Assembly: GCA_037442205.1 (NCBI GenBank)
Contig: JBBIQS010000034.1
Coordinates: forward strand, 12,735-76,734
DNA: 64,000 nucleotides
Source: JBBIQS01 sp037442205
Lineage (GTDB): Bacteria; Myxococcota; Myxococcia; Myxococcales; UBA5297
Direction of reading: 5' to 3'
Shown piece by piece: positions 19,221 to 27,423 of this stretch. How positions within the stretch are numbered: position 1 is the first letter of the stretch; each line of letters opens with the position of its first letter. The translations under genes were made by a program, and so were the position numbers. The notes under the pieces were generated by a model that was given only the letters and a program-made list of their open reading frames with translations, did no database searches and was not told where the DNA came from.

Positions 19221-20224
19221 GCCCACGAGACGTGGAAGGCAGTGAGCACCGCGCCCGTCTCGCGCACGCTCATTCCGCCTTTGCGCGCAAAGACAAGGAA
19301 CGACGGCTCGGTCCGCGCGATGCGGAACTTGTGGTGGTACACGGTCTTCGCTTCCAGGTGGAAGGCCCGATCAGCCATTCGGTAGAGCATCCGGGCCATG
19401 GTCTGCCTGGCCGGTCCCATTCCCCAGGCGCGTCCGAGCGCCATCCCGGGCTCGGGCCCGAAGGTCACGCAGGGAACCCCTTCCCGGCCCAGCGCGGTGA
19501 CCGATTCGGTGACCAGCAGCTCGGAGGTTCCCACCGGCGAGCCCGGCCGCGCCAGCAGGTGCTCGACCAGGAACCCGTCGATCGAGTCGAGCCGGATGAG
19601 CGTGAGCAGTCCGACCAGATGCTCTCCCGCACGCGCGTAGAACCAGCGCCTGGCTCCGCCTTCGAACAGGCGAATTCCGGAGAGGAAGACTTGAGGGCCG
19701 CGGCGCGCGGCGACCCAATCGTTCGCCAGCTCGATCAGACTGCGCTCCAGCAACTCATCCACGCGCGAGTCGGGCCGGTACTCGAAGGCCTGCACGCCGG
19801 CCTTGCGGCCTCTCTTGACCTTCTTGCGCAGATCCCTGGCGCCCTCTCCCTGCAGCTGGTCTTGCCGAGGGTCGAGCACCAACTCCTCGCCCCACTCGAG
19901 CGCTGACCAGCCGAGATCCAGGGCCAGCTGCGTGAACCTGCGGCCGACCACCGCGAACACGGCGCGCCAGCGCCGGCGCTGACAGTGCTCCCGAAACCCC
20001 TCGGCGAAGGCCTGCTGCTCGCCCTCGGGGCAGGCCGGCTCGCCGAGGGCCACGCCACAGCCAAACCCAACCCGGTAGCCGATGGCGCCCTCGTGCCCCG
20101 GCATGACGAAGAGCCGGGTAGACGGATCGAGCAGCGCAGTGGAGACCGGGCCGCCGTAGCGCCGCACCAACTCCACCAGAGCGCTTTCCCCCCGGCTCTC
20201 CGAGAGAATCTCGCCCACGCTCAA
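19217..20224 (-). CDS. DUF2156-like (MprF C-terminal/GNAT-type) protein
   Basis: 335 residues, apparently from TTG at 20224 or an in-frame GTG six bases on; no good ribosome site decides it. The fold resembles the double-GNAT DUF2156 / phosphatidylglycerol lysyltransferase C-terminal domain: early ALLDPSTRLFVMPG, GYRVGFGCGVALGEPAC, then DLRKKVKRGRKAGV, LTLIRLDSIDGFLVEHLLARP, TSELLVTESVTALGREG and HLEAKTVYHHKFR at the end. No membrane segment is present, unlike full-length MprF. It would transfer an aminoacyl or acyl group, possibly to lipid. Assignment is by motif order only. Confidence 0.75.
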   Translation of the reverse strand: MSVGEILSESRGESALVELVRRYGGPVSTALLDPSTRLFVMPGHEGAIGYRVGFGCGVALGEPACPEGEQQAFAEGFREHCQRRRWRAVFAVVGRRFTQLALDLGWSALEWGEELVLDPRQDQLQGEGARDLRKKVKRGRKAGVQAFEYRPDSRVDELLERSLIELANDWVAARRGPQVFLSGIRLFEGGARRWFYARAGEHLVGLLTLIRLDSIDGFLVEHLLARPGSPVGTSELLVTESVTALGREGVPCVTFGPEPGMALGRAWGMGPARQTMARMLYRMADRAFHLEAKTVYHHKFRIARTEPSFLVFARKGGMSVRETGAVLTAFHVSWA

Positions 20225-20379
20225 AGCTTAGGCCGGCCGCGAAGACATTCGCTGCTCGCGACAAAGTCGGGCAAGCCAGAGCACCGCTCCTCGCCGCCCG
20301 AGGCGCCTCGCGTTGACAGCCTGGGCGCCTGCCCCCACTTCGATTCGAGAGCGCGCGGATCACCTGCAGGAGGAGACCG

Positions 20380-21020
20380 ATGGCACCTCGGCGCTGGCTC
20401 GTGGGCACGCTCGGACTCTTCGTCGCTTTGCTGGCGCCGCGCGCCATGGCCGCCGCCCAGCCGGCTCCTTCGCTCCAGCAACTGCACGCCCGGCTGCAGG
20501 AGCTCGTCGACTCGACCAAGACCGCCAGCTGGTTCGAGGCGACCTGGGAGCGGCTGGGCGACAAGACCGAGACTTCGCAGGAGCGCTGCCTGTGGAGCGC
20601 GGACGGGCGAGTCAAACTGAACGTCGTCGAGGGGCGCGGCAAGGGGTCCACGGTCGTGCTCGACGGCGAGCAGGTCAGCGTGCGGCTGCCGTCGCCGCTA
20701 CGGCGGATGGTGGTGCACTACGGCCTGCGCGACAAGACGGTGATGTCGCTGCGCAGCCACGACGTCTCGCAGAGCGGGTTCTTGCCTCGGATGCGCGAGG
20801 CGCTCGAAGCCTGGGATACGGCCGCCGTCAGCCAGGGGCCGGGAGGGCTGGAGCTCAGCTACACCGACCCGACGGCCTCAAACGCCAGTTCTTGCTCTCG
20901 CCGGAAACGCTGCTGCCGCTCCGCTTCGAGGCTTTCGAACGTGGGGAGCTGGTCCAGCGCATCGACTTCGAAACCATCGAGCTCAACCCCGAGCTCCCGC
21001 CCGACGCGTTCGAGGTGTGA
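20380..21020 (+). pseudogene. Frameshifted LolA-like/DUF1571-like secreted protein gene
   Basis: The start at 20380 has GGAGGAG upstream and opens a signal peptide (MAPRRWLVGTLGLFVALLA). The frame is coding-like to ~20870 (GGLELSYTDP) and then turns to low-complexity Ser/Cys/Arg. In the next frame the expected continuation appears at once: DGLKRQFLLSPETLLPLRFE, then IELNPELPPDAFEV and a stop at 21020. Adding one G at 20870/20871 restores a single ~214-residue protein (LSYTDPDGLKRQ). Strand patterns and the NPELPPDAF ending resemble LolA-like/DUF1571 proteins that carry lipids or lipoproteins in the periplasm. It is either a real one-base deletion or a sequence error. Confidence 0.7.
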
Positions 21021-21105
21021 GGATCGCGCCATCCGCTCCCCTCACCCCGCGGTCAAGGGTGAGGTTTTGAGGCTCGAGACGACGGCCGAGCCAGGGCGGA
21101 ACTCT

Positions 21106-22035
21106 CTACGCCCGTCCCGGAAATGCCTCGGCGTACGCGCGCACCGTGGTGATCTCGTCGAGCCGGTGCTGAAAGCCAGTCGCCTCGCGGAAGCGGCGGC
21201 TGTCGACCACGATCGGGTACTTGATGTGCTCGATGGCGCCCACCGGCAGGTTCGGCAGGCCGGCGCGGCCCAGCAATCCGGCCACCAGCATCTCCGGCAG
21301 CGGGACGACCTGGCGGTGCGCCAGCTTGGCGATGGTGGTGAGAGGCAGCGGCTGCGGGCCGGCGACGTTGAAGACGCCCTTGGGGCGCTTCTCGACCGCA
21401 GCCACGATCGCGCTGACCGCGTCCTCCTCGTGCAGGAAGTGGAAGAGCGGATCGAAGCCCAGGATCTTGGGCACCCGCTTGCCGCGCATGAACCTGGCCA
21501 GCGTGCCCTGCCCGCTCTGCCCGAGCGTGTAGACCATCCGCAGGACCGAAGTGGTCATCTTGGGATAGCGCCACAGCGCGTTGGCGGCGAAGAGGTCGGC
21601 CGAGACCAGGTCGGCCAGCTCGGGGAAGGCGGCCAGCGCCTGGGGCGGCTCGTCCTCGGTGTGGTAGAGCGGCGTGTCCGGGCCGGCGCCGTAGAAGGAA
21701 TGGCGCCCGACGAAGATCACGTGCTCGACCCCGTAGGCGGCGCAGTGCTCGAAGACCGCCCGGGTCCCGCCCAGGTTGATGCGGTAGCGCTCGTCGCTGG
21801 TGTCGGCGCTGAGCGCGTTCACCGTCGCCATGTGCACCACCACCTGCGGCTTCTTGCGCCGGAACACTTCCTCGGCGGCGCGCTTGCGCACGTCCACCTG
21901 GTGGAAGTCCACGCCCTTGGGAACGTCGCTCCAGGGGCGCGCGTCGAGCCCAATCACCTGGTGGCCTTGAGCGGCCAGCCGGGTCGCGACCTGTCGCGCC
22001 AGGGCGCCGGCGGCGCCGGGAATGAGGACCTTCAT
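21106..22035 (-). CDS. NAD-dependent epimerase/dehydratase (extended SDR)
   Basis: 309 residues. The start at 22035 overlaps the stop of the upstream acyltransferase as ATGA, so translation is probably coupled. The Rossmann motif is MKVLIPGAAGALARQVA (GxxGxxx, slightly unusual as GAAGALA). VVVHMATVNA marks the strand-4 region. The usual YxxxK is not obvious: the active-site area reads GRHSFYGAGPDTP, so catalytic competence is uncertain. FNVAGPQPLPLTTIA and a helical C-terminus fit NmrA/epimerase-like SDRs. Together with the acyltransferase it probably modifies a lipid or lipid-linked sugar. Confidence 0.85.
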   Translation of the reverse strand: MKVLIPGAAGALARQVATRLAAQGHQVIGLDARPWSDVPKGVDFHQVDVRKRAAEEVFRRKKPQVVVHMATVNALSADTSDERYRINLGGTRAVFEHCAAYGVEHVIFVGRHSFYGAGPDTPLYHTEDEPPQALAAFPELADLVSADLFAANALWRYPKMTTSVLRMVYTLGQSGQGTLARFMRGKRVPKILGFDPLFHFLHEEDAVSAIVAAVEKRPKGVFNVAGPQPLPLTTIAKLAHRQVVPLPEMLVAGLLGRAGLPNLPVGAIEHIKYPIVVDSRRFREATGFQHRLDEITTVRAYAEAFPGRA

Positions 22036-22838
22036 GCTGCCTCCCCGGCGGCGAGCTCGCCGCGCTCGCGCCGCCCCTGCTCGATCAGTGCGGCAATGCT
22101 CGCCTTGACCTGATCCACGTACCCGATGACCACGTCGTCGTCCTCGGCGCCGGTGCCTTCGAAGAGCAGCGGCTTGCCGTAGCAGATGTCGAAGCGCGCC
22201 GGCTTGGGCACCGGCAGCAGGTAGCTGGTCACCGGGATGTAGGGCGCCCCGACCAGCTGCCCGAGCTTGTAGAGGTTGGCGACGGTGGGCATGGCGTCGC
22301 CGCCGCCGACGCAGCCGAAGGGGATGATCGGGGTCTTGGTCTGCAGCGCCTGGCGCATGAACCCGGTGCCGAAGTCGACCAGCGAGTAGCGCTCCTTGAA
22401 GAGCTTGGCGGTGCCGCGGGCGCCCTCGGGGAAGACCAGCAGCAGCCGCTCGTCCTCGAGCAGGCGCACCGCGTGCTCGGGCAGGCCGGTGAACTGGCCG
22501 CAGCGGGCGGCCCACACCGAGGCCATCGGCAGCCGGTGGAGGAACTTCTCCACCATGCTCTGCACCAGCCGCGGCGGGTCGAGCTCGAAGAACATCGAGG
22601 CGATGACCAGGCCTCCGTCGATCGCGATGCCGCCGGAGTGGTTGCCCACCAGCATCGCCCGCCCGCGCGCCGGCACGTTCGACAGGCCGTGGTTGTGGAC
22701 CTTGAAGTAGCGCTGGTAGAGCGCCGAGAAGGCGGTGAAGGCCACCTTGAGATGCTTCTTGCTGATGCCGAAGGGGTCGAGCCCCTCGGAATCAAATGGC
22801 AGCTCGAGCCTGTCGAGCCGGTCCTGGATGTCGCTCAC
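22032..22838 (-). CDS. Lysophospholipid acyltransferase-family protein (PlsC/DGAT-like)
   Basis: 268 residues. Motif I appears as VGNHSGGIAIDG, with His-Ser and a following Asp but longer spacing than the classic HX4D. Motif III is LLVFPEGARGTAKLFKERY, the glycerophosphate-binding FPEG. IIPFGCVGGGDAM and YIPVTSYLLPVPKP follow. It should transfer an acyl group from acyl-CoA or ACP to a glycerolipid or related alcohol at the inner membrane. It is preceded (same strand, 98 bp) by the KimA-like permease and overlaps the SDR gene by four bases. The spacing variation in motif I suggests a distinct subfamily. Confidence 0.88.
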   Translation of the reverse strand: MSDIQDRLDRLELPFDSEGLDPFGISKKHLKVAFTAFSALYQRYFKVHNHGLSNVPARGRAMLVGNHSGGIAIDGGLVIASMFFELDPPRLVQSMVEKFLHRLPMASVWAARCGQFTGLPEHAVRLLEDERLLLVFPEGARGTAKLFKERYSLVDFGTGFMRQALQTKTPIIPFGCVGGGDAMPTVANLYKLGQLVGAPYIPVTSYLLPVPKPARFDICYGKPLLFEGTGAEDDDVVIGYVDQVKASIAALIEQGRRERGELAAGEAA

Positions 22839-22936
22839 GCGGGATCCCCCGTTGTTGAGAGGTCCACGTTATAGCGGCAATTGCCGGGCGCCGTCACCGG
22901 GGAGGGCGACGGCGCCATAGCTCGAGGGAGCTGAAA

Positions 22937-24940
22937 TCAGGCCGCGGCGGGCTCGGCAAGGACCCGCACCGGCAGCACCATGGCGTTCATGCCGGCGAAC
23001 TGCAGCCGGCGCTGGACCTGGAGCGCGGTCTCGTTGTGCAGCAGCCGCTGGAACCAGCGCTCCTGCTCGAACACCAGCTTGCCGGCGAAGAACACCGCCG
23101 CCGGGAACTCGCGGTAGACCTCGAGGCACAGGTTGACCACCTCGTCCACCACCTCGGTGCCCACCGCCACCTTGCCCGAGGCGTTGAGCCCCAGCCGGTG
23201 CGCCAGCTCCACGTACTGCTGGACCGACTTCTCGGCCCGCTCGCGCACCTGCTCGACCTCTTCGACGCCCTTCATCGCCGCCGAGTCGATGGCCCCGACC
23301 GAGACGAAGACGAAGCTCTTGAAGTGCCCGCGGAAGATGCGCTGCACGGTGAGCAGGGCGTGGACCCCCAGCCCGCTGTAGGCGCCGACCATCAGCACCG
23401 CGGTCGGCTCCTTGGGGTTGGCGGCCTTCTTGTCCCCGCCCGCCTCCGAGGGCAGCACCGACAGGATCTCGTCCAGCCGCGACAGGCTCAGCCGCACCTG
23501 GCGGTAGTGGTCGCGGATCAGGAAACAGATCGCCACCAGCGCCGAGGTCACCACCAGCGTCACCCACCCGCCCTCGGTGAACTTCTCCAGCACGCTGACC
23601 ACCAGGATCGAGGCGCACAAGAGGAAGCCGACCAGGTGCACCGAGATCGGGCGCAGCCATCCGCCTTCCTTCCGGCGCGCCAGCCAGAAGCGGATCATCC
23701 CCAGCTGCGAGAGCGAGAAGGTGACGAAGACGTTGATCGAGTACATCAGCACCAGGGCGCTGGTGTCGCCGCCGGTGTAGAGCAGCGTCAGCGCCGCGGC
23801 CGCCGAGATCAGCAGCACTCCGTCCTGGGCCACCAGCCGGTCGGAGATCTGTCCGAAGCGGTGCGGCAGCCAGGAGTCGTTGGCCATGTTGGCCATCACC
23901 CGCGGGCCGTCGATGAACCCGGCCTGGGCGGCCACCACCAACAGCGCCGCCTCCGAGGCCAGGGTCAGCATCACGAACCAGCGCCCGGTCTCGCCCCAGC
24001 CACCGGCGAAGGCCTCGACCAAGACCGCGTTCATGGTCTTGCCGGCCACCGGCTGGGCGTGCACCAGCACGTAGGCGATCATGATGCCGCCGGCGGTGAG
24101 CGCCAGCGAGGCCGCCATGTAGATCATGGTCTTCTTGGCGGTGGCCACCTTCGGCTCGCGCATGATCTGGATGCCGTTGGAGACCGCCTCAATCCCGGTG
24201 TAGGTGCCGGCGCCCATCGAGTAGCCGCGCACGAACAGGGCCGCCAGCCCGGCGAATCCCAGCGTCGACAGGCCCTGGCGCGCGCTCTCGGTGTTCTGGG
24301 CGACCGCCGTCCCCAGATCGGAGCCGTGCGTCACGAAGACCCCGACCAGCAGGATGACGTGGGTGACCACGAAGGCGAAGAAGATCGGCGCCAGGAAGCT
24401 CACCGACTCCTTCACCCCGCGCAGGTTGAGCAGCATCAGCAGCGCGATGGCCGCGAACTCGACGGGCAGCTTGGCGTGAGTCCATTGCGTCGGCAGGAAG
24501 CTGAACAGCGCGTCGGTGCCGGCGGCGATCGAAGTGGTGATGGTGAGGACGTAGTCCACCAGCAGCGCCGAGCCCGAGACCACGCCCACCCGCGGCCCGA
24601 GCAGCTTGGAGGCCACCACGTAGCCGCCGCCGCCGAACGGGAAGTGCTCGATGATCCGCGAGTAGGCGTACGAGATGATGAACACCGTCGCCGCGATGGA
24701 GAGCGCCAGACCAACCGCCAGGTACTGGTGCTGGCCGAGGGTCCGGTACGCTTCCTCGGGGCCGTAAGACGACGACGAAAGGCCGTCGGCGCCCAGGCCG
24801 ACCCAGGCCAGCAGGGCGATCAGCGAGATCTGGTGGTAGGTGTTGGGGTCCTGGATGTCGCGGGGCTTGCCCAGCAGGAAGCGCCAGGCGCGCGACAGCA
24901 GGCCCGGGTTCTGGCCCGGCGTAGACAGTTGCGTCGACAT
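22937..24940 (-). CDS. APC-superfamily permease, KimA/YdaO-like (probable K+ uptake)
   Basis: 667 residues: ~12 membrane segments (residues ~40-480) then a ~150-residue cytoplasmic alpha/beta domain (AVLMVGAYSGLGVHALLTVQ) like the USP-like tail of KimA. Family signatures are GLGADGLSSSSYGPEEAY (~52-69), FPFGGGGYVVAS, LLVDYVLTITTSIAAGTDAL and LNLRGVKES. KimA in Bacillus is a high-affinity K+/H+ symporter repressed through a c-di-AMP riboswitch. Here the start at 24940 (GAGGAG 8 bases upstream) lies directly behind a ydaO-type riboswitch on the same strand, which strongly supports a potassium or osmolyte role over simple amino-acid uptake. Amino-acid transport remains the alternative. Confidence 0.9.
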   Translation of the reverse strand: MSTQLSTPGQNPGLLSRAWRFLLGKPRDIQDPNTYHQISLIALLAWVGLGADGLSSSSYGPEEAYRTLGQHQYLAVGLALSIAATVFIISYAYSRIIEHFPFGGGGYVVASKLLGPRVGVVSGSALLVDYVLTITTSIAAGTDALFSFLPTQWTHAKLPVEFAAIALLMLLNLRGVKESVSFLAPIFFAFVVTHVILLVGVFVTHGSDLGTAVAQNTESARQGLSTLGFAGLAALFVRGYSMGAGTYTGIEAVSNGIQIMREPKVATAKKTMIYMAASLALTAGGIMIAYVLVHAQPVAGKTMNAVLVEAFAGGWGETGRWFVMLTLASEAALLVVAAQAGFIDGPRVMANMANDSWLPHRFGQISDRLVAQDGVLLISAAAALTLLYTGGDTSALVLMYSINVFVTFSLSQLGMIRFWLARRKEGGWLRPISVHLVGFLLCASILVVSVLEKFTEGGWVTLVVTSALVAICFLIRDHYRQVRLSLSRLDEILSVLPSEAGGDKKAANPKEPTAVLMVGAYSGLGVHALLTVQRIFRGHFKSFVFVSVGAIDSAAMKGVEEVEQVRERAEKSVQQYVELAHRLGLNASGKVAVGTEVVDEVVNLCLEVYREFPAAVFFAGKLVFEQERWFQRLLHNETALQVQRRLQFAGMNAMVLPVRVLAEPAAA

Positions 24941-24949
24941 GATCGTCTC

Positions 24950-25088
24950 TCCTCGACGCCTGCGGGGTTAGCTGACGGGCTCGGGCCGGAAAGCTGCCCT
25001 GCGCGCCCTTCCTGGACGACAGCGCGGTTCGCCCCAACTGCTCGGGTCCCCCGTTCCCGCCCCGAGGGGCGGGATTCGGCGAGCGCAT
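24950..25088 (-). promoter_or_regulatory. ydaO-type c-di-AMP riboswitch upstream of the KimA-like gene
   Basis: Read on the minus strand, the conserved blocks of the ydaO/yuaA class occur in the right order: CGCCGAATCC (25072-25081), a GC stem-loop, GGGGGACCC (25044-25052), TTGGGGCGAA (25028-25037), a variable stem, then CAGCTAACCCCGCAGG joining GGCG (24957-24976), which pairs with the first CGCC to close P1. GAGGAG, the Shine-Dalgarno of the permease, begins 3 bases after P1, so ligand binding could block translation; no intrinsic terminator is visible. Known ydaO elements bind two c-di-AMP and switch K+ and wall genes off. Assignment is from memory of the consensus. Confidence 0.85.
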
Positions 25089-25280
25089 GAACTACCAAGC
25101 CGGTCTGACGTTCGCAAGCCGACAACGGGAAGAGCCCCCGCCCTGCGAGGGACGGAGGCCCTGGTTTACGGCCTGCTTTCAGGCAGTTACGAGAATCAGA
25201 CTCGGCGCGTCAGCTCGGCCATATTGCGGTTGCCGGCCGGCCGGGAGCTCCGCTGAGACGCGTTCTGACGCACCCCGCCA

Positions 25281-26030
25281 TCAGCCCTCGTGATCGGCGG
25301 CGAAGGCGATGGCGTCGCGGGTGAACTGGGCCAGCCCGGGGCGCAGCTTGTCGATGTTGGCGGTGAAGCGCGGGTCGGACACGTAGAGCTCGCCCAGGTT
25401 GCGGTGGAACTGCTTCGAGCAGGGGTAGAACCACTTGTCGATGTGGCGGCGGTGCTCCTCGGCCACCTGCTGGACCTCGGGATCGCCCGCCCCGCGCCCG
25501 GCGGCCATCAAGGCGGCGAGCCGCTGCTGGAGCTGGTCGCCCTCGCGCTTGATCGTCTCCCAGTCGCGCTTGGAGTAGCGGGCGGTGCGCCGCTTCGACT
25601 CCTTGTAGGCCTCGGTGTCGCCCCAGCGCTCGCGCGCCTCCTCCTCGTACTGAGCAGGGTCGAACCCCTCGAACATCTTCTGCTTGTCCATGACGCGTCC
25701 TTTCTCCAGCGCCTCGAGGGCCTCGTCGACCGCGCCGATCATCGCCTCGAGCCTGGTCTTCCTCTGGGACAGCTGCTCCCGCTGCATCCTCAGCGCCTCG
25801 CGCCGATCGAAGGAGGGGTCGTTGACGATCCGCCCGACCTCCTCCAGCGCGAAGCCCAGCTCGCGGAAGAAGAGCACCTGCTGCAGCTTCTCCAGGTCCG
25901 CCTCGCCGTAGATCCGGTATCCCGCCTCGCTGCGCGCCGAGGGCGAGAGCAGGCCCAGCTCGTCGTAGTGGTGCAGCGCGCGCACGCTCACGCCCGCCAA
26001 CCGGGCGACCTCGCCGACCGTGTAGCCCAT
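25281..26030 (-). CDS. MerR-family regulator with TipAS drug-binding domain
   Basis: 249 residues. The N-terminal MerR winged helix is YTVGEVARLAGVSVRALHHY ... EAGYRIYGEADLEKLQQVLF, followed by a coiled-coil dimerisation helix (~75-110). Residues ~115-249 match the TipAS antibiotic-recognition fold, including WFYPCSKQFHRNLGELYVSD; the Cys aligns with the one that covalently traps thiopeptides in Streptomyces TipA. It should activate transcription by untwisting a 19-bp-spacer promoter when it binds a hydrophobic or antibiotic ligand. Such a promoter with a dyad lies 25 bp upstream of its own start, so autoregulation is likely. No obvious resistance gene is adjacent. Confidence 0.93.
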   Translation of the reverse strand: MGYTVGEVARLAGVSVRALHHYDELGLLSPSARSEAGYRIYGEADLEKLQQVLFFRELGFALEEVGRIVNDPSFDRREALRMQREQLSQRKTRLEAMIGAVDEALEALEKGRVMDKQKMFEGFDPAQYEEEARERWGDTEAYKESKRRTARYSKRDWETIKREGDQLQQRLAALMAAGRGAGDPEVQQVAEEHRRHIDKWFYPCSKQFHRNLGELYVSDPRFTANIDKLRPGLAQFTRDAIAFAADHEG

Positions 26031-26054
26031 GCGTTCCTCCAGCCTGCGCGCCCG

Positions 26055-26085
26055 AAGCTAGTCCCTCACGCCGCGTCAGGGTCAA
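26055..26085 (-). promoter_or_regulatory. MerR-type promoter (19-bp spacer with dyad) of the TipA-like gene
   Basis: On the minus strand: TTGACC (26080-26085), a 19-bp spacer, TAGCTT (26055-26060). The spacer carries CCCTGACGC GGC GTGAGGG, arms matching at 8 of 9 positions when folded. Over-long 19-bp spacers with a central dyad are the hallmark of MerR-family targets. Transcription would start ~18 bp before the regulator's start codon. Confidence 0.78.
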
Positions 26086-26208
26086 GCCCCCGGCCGCCGC
26101 GGCGAGCTCTGTGCTCGATCGGAGTCCCGCAAGAGCGAACGGGCGCCGATTGCTCGGGCGCCCGTCCGCGTGAAGGACAGCGAGATTAGAAGCCGGCTGC
26201 GGACTGCC

Positions 26209-27282
26209 TCAGCGCGCCAGCTCCTGGTCGATGATCCGCTTGAACTCCTCCTCGGGCTGGGCGCCGGAGAGGAAGATCCCGTTGATGAAGAAGGCCGGGG
26301 TGCCCTCGACGCCGGCCTCCTTGCCGGCGGCGGCATCGGCCTCGACCGTCTTGGAGGTCTGGCCGCCATCGAGGCACTGGGCGAACTTGGCCTCGTCCAG
26401 GCCGAGGGCCTTGGCGTAGCCCTTGACCTGGTCCGCCTCGAGCGCCTTCTGGTTCGTGAAGAGCGCGTCGTGCAGCTCCCAGAACTTGCCCTGCTCGTGG
26501 GCGCAGAGCGCGGCGGCGGCGGCCTTGGCGGCGTGGGGGTGGAACGGCAGCGGGAACTGGCGGAACACCAGCCGCAGCTTGCCCGGGTAGGCCGCCATCA
26601 CCTTCTCCACCGTGTCGTGCGCCTTGCTACAGAACGGGCACTCGAAGTCGGAGAACTCGACGATGGTCACCTTGGCGTCCTCCGGGCCGCGGCTGGGGCC
26701 CTTGGCCTCCACCGCGATCCGCTCCACCGGCAGGAGGACCTGGACGTTGCCGTCCTTGCGCAGTTTCTCCACCAGCTTGCCGACCAGCTCCTGCTTCTGC
26801 TTCTGGGTGAGGAACTCCACGATCCGCTCGCGGAACTGGTCGATGGTCGAGCCCGGGGGCAGCTCATCGGCCCCGCCGTCGAACACCTTCTTGATGTCGG
26901 CCTCCGAGGGCGCGACGACCTTGTCCTCGATCTCGGCCTTGATCAGGCCCTCCTCGGAGAGCCCGCGCTTGGTCGCCTCGGTCTTGAGCAGCCGCTCGAT
27001 GATCAGCTGGTCGAGCCGCTCGCGGCGGGCCTCGGCCATCTTCTTGCGGTGCTCCTTCTCCATCTTCCTGAGCTCGGGGCCGACTTCCTTGTCGAGCTCG
27101 GCGGCGGTCAGCTTCTCGCCGCTGCCCCAGGTGGCCACGACCGAGCTGGGCGAGGCCTCGTCCTGGGCGGCCTTGGCGGTCTGGGCACAGGCCCCGGCCT
27201 CGTAACGGTTGCAGCCGGCCAGCGAGAGGGCCGCGACCGCGGCGAGGACGACGCTAAATGTGGAGAATTTGGGATTGTTCAT
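26209..27282 (-). CDS. Lipoprotein with SurA-like N-terminus and DsbA-like thioredoxin domain
   Basis: 357 residues. The start at 27282 opens a lipoprotein signal (FSVVLAAVAALSLAGCN, Cys ~24). Residues ~45-180 are charged and helical with a SurA/PpiC N-domain flavour (LTAAELDKEVGPELRKME, RLDQLIIERLLKTEATKRG, SEADIKKVFD). Residues ~195-357 form a DsbA/thioredoxin_4 domain: VTIVEFSDFECPFCSKAH with the active CPFC (~220), FRQFPLPFHPHA, and the cis-proline loop GVEGTPAFFING. It should act in the periplasm as a lipid-anchored thiol oxidase or isomerase, with the N-terminal part binding unfolded clients. The two-module arrangement is known in Deltaproteobacteria-like genomes. Confidence 0.9.
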   Translation of the reverse strand: MNNPKFSTFSVVLAAVAALSLAGCNRYEAGACAQTAKAAQDEASPSSVVATWGSGEKLTAAELDKEVGPELRKMEKEHRKKMAEARRERLDQLIIERLLKTEATKRGLSEEGLIKAEIEDKVVAPSEADIKKVFDGGADELPPGSTIDQFRERIVEFLTQKQKQELVGKLVEKLRKDGNVQVLLPVERIAVEAKGPSRGPEDAKVTIVEFSDFECPFCSKAHDTVEKVMAAYPGKLRLVFRQFPLPFHPHAAKAAAAALCAHEQGKFWELHDALFTNQKALEADQVKGYAKALGLDEAKFAQCLDGGQTSKTVEADAAAGKEAGVEGTPAFFINGIFLSGAQPEEEFKRIIDQELAR

Positions 27283-27423
27283 GGCCGGGCATCTTCGGCG
27301 CAGACCCCCGGCCGAGGCAAGCAGATCTGAAGAGCGTTCGGCGGTGGGGCGGAGGAACGAGCGAGACGCCCGCTCGATCCCAATCCGAGCGGGACGGCGG
27401 CGGCCGGGGCGGCCGAGCTCCAA

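Noticed and set aside
20313..20340. Promoter for the LolA-like gene from a perfect TTGACA
   Set aside because: No acceptable -10 at 16-18 bp; the nearest candidates are off-consensus or at 20-21 bp.
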